DNA of 7,604 bases from JAVMKJ01 sp031732875. Lineage in GTDB: Bacteria > Pseudomonadota > Gammaproteobacteria > Competibacterales > Competibacteraceae. The notes below the pieces were generated by a model, which did no database searches, was not told the DNA's origin, and saw nothing but the letters and a program-made list of their open reading frames with translations. Where the stretch lies: assembly GCA_031732875.1 (NCBI GenBank), contig JAVMKL010000046.1, positions 1 through 7,604 on the forward strand, written 5' to 3'. Made by a program: the position numbers and the translations under genes. Positions 6,041 through 7,604 of this stretch are shown here, piece after piece. Numbering within the stretch: the first letter of the stretch is position 1; every line of letters starts with the position of its first letter.

Positions 6041-7393
6041 CTAATTGACGCGGGCCAGCAGAATGATGTCGACGCGACGGTTCAACGCCCGATTCTGCGG
6101 CGTGTCGTTGGGGGCGACCGGTTGGGTGTCGGCGCGACCTTCGCTGTTGAAGCGGCCGGGACTGTTGCTGACGGAAGCCAGGATTTTTACCACGCTATCG
6201 GCGCGGGCCTTGGACAGATGCCAGTTGGAGGGAAATTGCAGCGTGCGGATCGGAACGTTGTCGCTGTGACCGGTGACCAACACCCGGCCCTGCACTTTGT
6301 TCATTTCGGCCCCGATTTGCTGGAGCAGGCTGTAAAAAGCCGGTTTGACGTCGGCTTTGCCGGAATCGAAAAGTCCGTCGCCCCGGATGCGGACTGTGGT
6401 TTGGTCGGCTTCCTCGATGACCGCGACCAGGCCCTGCCGGATCTGGGGTTCCAGAAAAGCGCGCAGATTCTGCGTGACTTGAGCGAGGTTGGCGTTGGGC
6501 ACCGATTTGGGAGGCGGCGCGGGAACGCCGGCGCGGCGTACCGTTGCCAGGGGTTTGTTCTGGATCTCGCTGAGGGCGGTGAGGACGGGGTCGGAGGCGT
6601 TGTTCAGCAGCCAACTGAAGATCGCGTAGGCCAGCAGCAGCAGGGCCGCCGCGACCGCCGCCACCACCCACAGCGGAACGAAGCGGATCAGCGGATTGCG
6701 CTGGTCGATGACGCCGCGCCAATGCGGTGACAGCTCGCGCTCGAACTCGCCGCGGGCGGTGCGGATGGCGTTGTAGACCCGCTCCCGTTGCTCGTCCAGT
6801 CGGCTGCGACCGTTATCCAGCAGCTTGTAGCGACCCTGAAACCCAAAGGCCAGGCACAAATACATCAATTCGAGCAGATAAAGATTCTTGCGGGGGTCGA
6901 GGATGATGGCGTCCAGCAACTCGAAAAATTTCTCGCCGCCCCAGGTTTCATTGTGGAAGGTGATCAGCAGGCTGTTTTCGCTCCAGTCGCTGGCCCGGCC
7001 CCATGGTGTGTTCAGCACCACCTCGTCGAGGGTGGTGCACAACACGTAACGGGCCCGGAACGCGGTCTTCTCTGGGATGCCCTGGTTGCGGGCGTTGGTC
7101 ATGAACGCCTTGACTTCCTCGATCATCCGCAGGCGCAGCCGCTCGGGATCCGGATGCACGGCGGTGTTTTTCAGGCGCATGATCAGGCTGAGCAGGGAGG
7201 CCGCGGCCGCCTCCAGCGGATTCAGCCCGACCCCGGTCGGCACCGGCGCCGCTTCGGTCGGCGGCTGGCCGGTCGGGCGCGGCGGTCGAGACGGGGCGGC
7301 GGTCGAGGCGGGGCGGCGGCCGCCCGGCACCGGTTTGATGACGGTACGATCCCCCTCGTCGCCATCGGTGGAAAACGGATCGTCGATGGTCAC
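6041..7393 (-). CDS. tssL: TssL (DotU family) with fused OmpA-like peptidoglycan-binding domain
   Basis: A 450-residue 'evolved' TssL. A Pro/Arg/Ala-rich tail (residues 1-55) precedes the cytoplasmic DotU domain (about 57-230), with TLDEVVLNTPWG (121-132), WGGEKFFELLD (151-161) and LELMYLCLAFGFQGRY (174-189). One membrane helix (about 239-262) leads to a periplasmic linker and a C-terminal OmpA-like domain (about 330-448) with TGHSDN (374-379), the helix NWHLSKARADSVVKIL (390-405) and NRALNRRVDI (434-443). Fused TssL proteins anchor the T6SS membrane complex to peptidoglycan directly, a job done elsewhere by separate TagL, TagN or TagP proteins. The start is GTG at 7393; the next possible start, Met72, would cut into the DotU domain. 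A weak GGGG site (7406-7403) lies 9 nt upstream. It sits 14 nt after tssK and 9 nt before tssM. The tail contains DRTVIKPVPGGRR (15-27), a candidate phospho-threonine segment, encoded partly by a 17-nt tandem repeat. Confidence 0.96.
   Translation of the reverse strand: MTIDDPFSTDGDEGDRTVIKPVPGGRRPASTAAPSRPPRPTGQPPTEAAPVPTGVGLNPLEAAAASLLSLIMRLKNTAVHPDPERLRLRMIEEVKAFMTNARNQGIPEKTAFRARYVLCTTLDEVVLNTPWGRASDWSENSLLITFHNETWGGEKFFELLDAIILDPRKNLYLLELMYLCLAFGFQGRYKLLDNGRSRLDEQRERVYNAIRTARGEFERELSPHWRGVIDQRNPLIRFVPLWVVAAVAAALLLLAYAIFSWLLNNASDPVLTALSEIQNKPLATVRRAGVPAPPPKSVPNANLAQVTQNLRAFLEPQIRQGLVAVIEEADQTTVRIRGDGLFDSGKADVKPAFYSLLQQIGAEMNKVQGRVLVTGHSDNVPIRTLQFPSNWHLSKARADSVVKILASVSNSPGRFNSEGRADTQPVAPNDTPQNRALNRRVDIILLARVN
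7281..7314 (-). repeat. 17-nt tandem repeat in the tssL 5' region
   Basis: Two adjacent 17-nt units, 7281-7297 and 7298-7314, match at 16 of 17 bases (plus-strand unit GGCGGTCGAGRCGGGGC), and a partial third copy begins at 7315. They encode part of the Pro/Arg/Ala linker at about residues 27-38. Seventeen is not a multiple of three, so loss or gain of a unit would shift the tssL frame. Confidence 0.75.
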
Positions 7394-7407
7394 GGTTTGC
7401 TACCCCG

Positions 7408-7604
7408 TCACTCTTTGATGGCCCAGAACGCCATTTCCAGTCCGGGAAATTCACCACCAACATGGAAGGCGAAGCCGCCCGAGTTGAGGAGCTGTTTCCA
7501 GAACTCGCTGCTGCGATCGAGCCGGTAATAAATGAAATCAGCCTGGAATGGGATTTCCCGCGGCGCCACCGGCAGGGCGCTGACGCCGATGCCGGGCAGG
7601 TGGT
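7408..7604 (-). CDS. tssK: TssK, T6SS baseplate protein, C-terminal end (partial)
   Basis: The minus-strand frame enters from the right edge of the window and ends at TGA (7410-7408), giving the last 64 residues of a protein. The end SGGFAFHVGGEFPGLEMAFW-AIKE, with a preceding YYRLDRSSEFWKQL segment, matches the C-terminal domain of TssK, where F.V...FP.L...LWAI is typical. TssK is a trimeric cytoplasmic adaptor of the baseplate; its C-terminal domain contacts the TssL/TssM membrane complex. The order tssK-tssL-tssM is the common one and supports the call, as the gene directly before tssL in most clusters is tssK. The rest of the gene lies outside the window. Confidence 0.9.
   Translation of the reverse strand, partial: HLPGIGVSALPVAPREIPFQADFIYYRLDRSSEFWKQLLNSGGFAFHVGGEFPGLEMAFWAIKE

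Noticed and set aside
4361..6730. Very long open frame (789 codons) on the plus strand, antisense to tssM and tssL
   Set aside because: It is the mirror of two well-supported genes in GC-rich DNA, where stop codons are rare in several frames. Its translation shows no recognisable domain and is Gln/Gly/Ala/Asp-rich in the way expected of antisense frames.
7196..7214. GGAGGC / GCCTCC hairpin with a 7-nt loop in tssL
   Set aside because: It falls on the Ala-run EAAAAS codons, is short and has no T-run; best explained by codon use.

Overview
The window is a GC-rich stretch from a proteobacterium, most likely a gamma- or betaproteobacterium judging by gene content; the species cannot be named from sequence alone. 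It is almost fully coding. Two gene groups face each other and meet at about position 650-700.

Left part, plus strand (1-650): the last 58 codons of a siroheme nitrite/sulfite reductase hemoprotein (CysI/NirA type), overlapped by 17 bp by a DUF934 gene. This pair is common next to assimilatory sulfite reduction genes. A 49-bp convergent gap (651-699) follows and holds a GC-rich hairpin without a clear U-run.

Right part, minus strand (7604 down to 700): the 3' part of a type VI secretion system (T6SS) operon, read tssK (C-terminal end only), tssL, tssM, tagF, pppA. The genes are packed tightly: gaps of 14 and 9 nt, then overlaps of 19 and 4 nt, so they are very probably one translationally coupled transcript. 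TssK links the baseplate to the membrane complex. TssL (DotU type, with a fused C-terminal OmpA-like peptidoglycan-binding domain) and TssM (IcmF type, 1246 aa, intact Walker A) form the inner-membrane part of the envelope channel. TagF and PppA are the negative arm of the threonine-phosphorylation control pathway, so a PpkA kinase and an Fha protein are expected outside the window.

I do not see a previously undescribed system here: the core is a recognisable T6SS segment. The points worth a second look are inside the genes: a textbook-looking intrinsic terminator hairpin with a T-run on the sense strand inside tssM, two 8-nt C homopolymers in tssM, a tandem 17-nt repeat (not a multiple of three) near the 5' end of tssL, an apparent insertion with an internal duplication in the TssM periplasmic region, and candidate phospho-threonines in the TssL N-terminal tail. 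No tRNA, rRNA, CRISPR, insertion sequence or attachment site was seen, and no gene-free stretch exceeds 50 bp.
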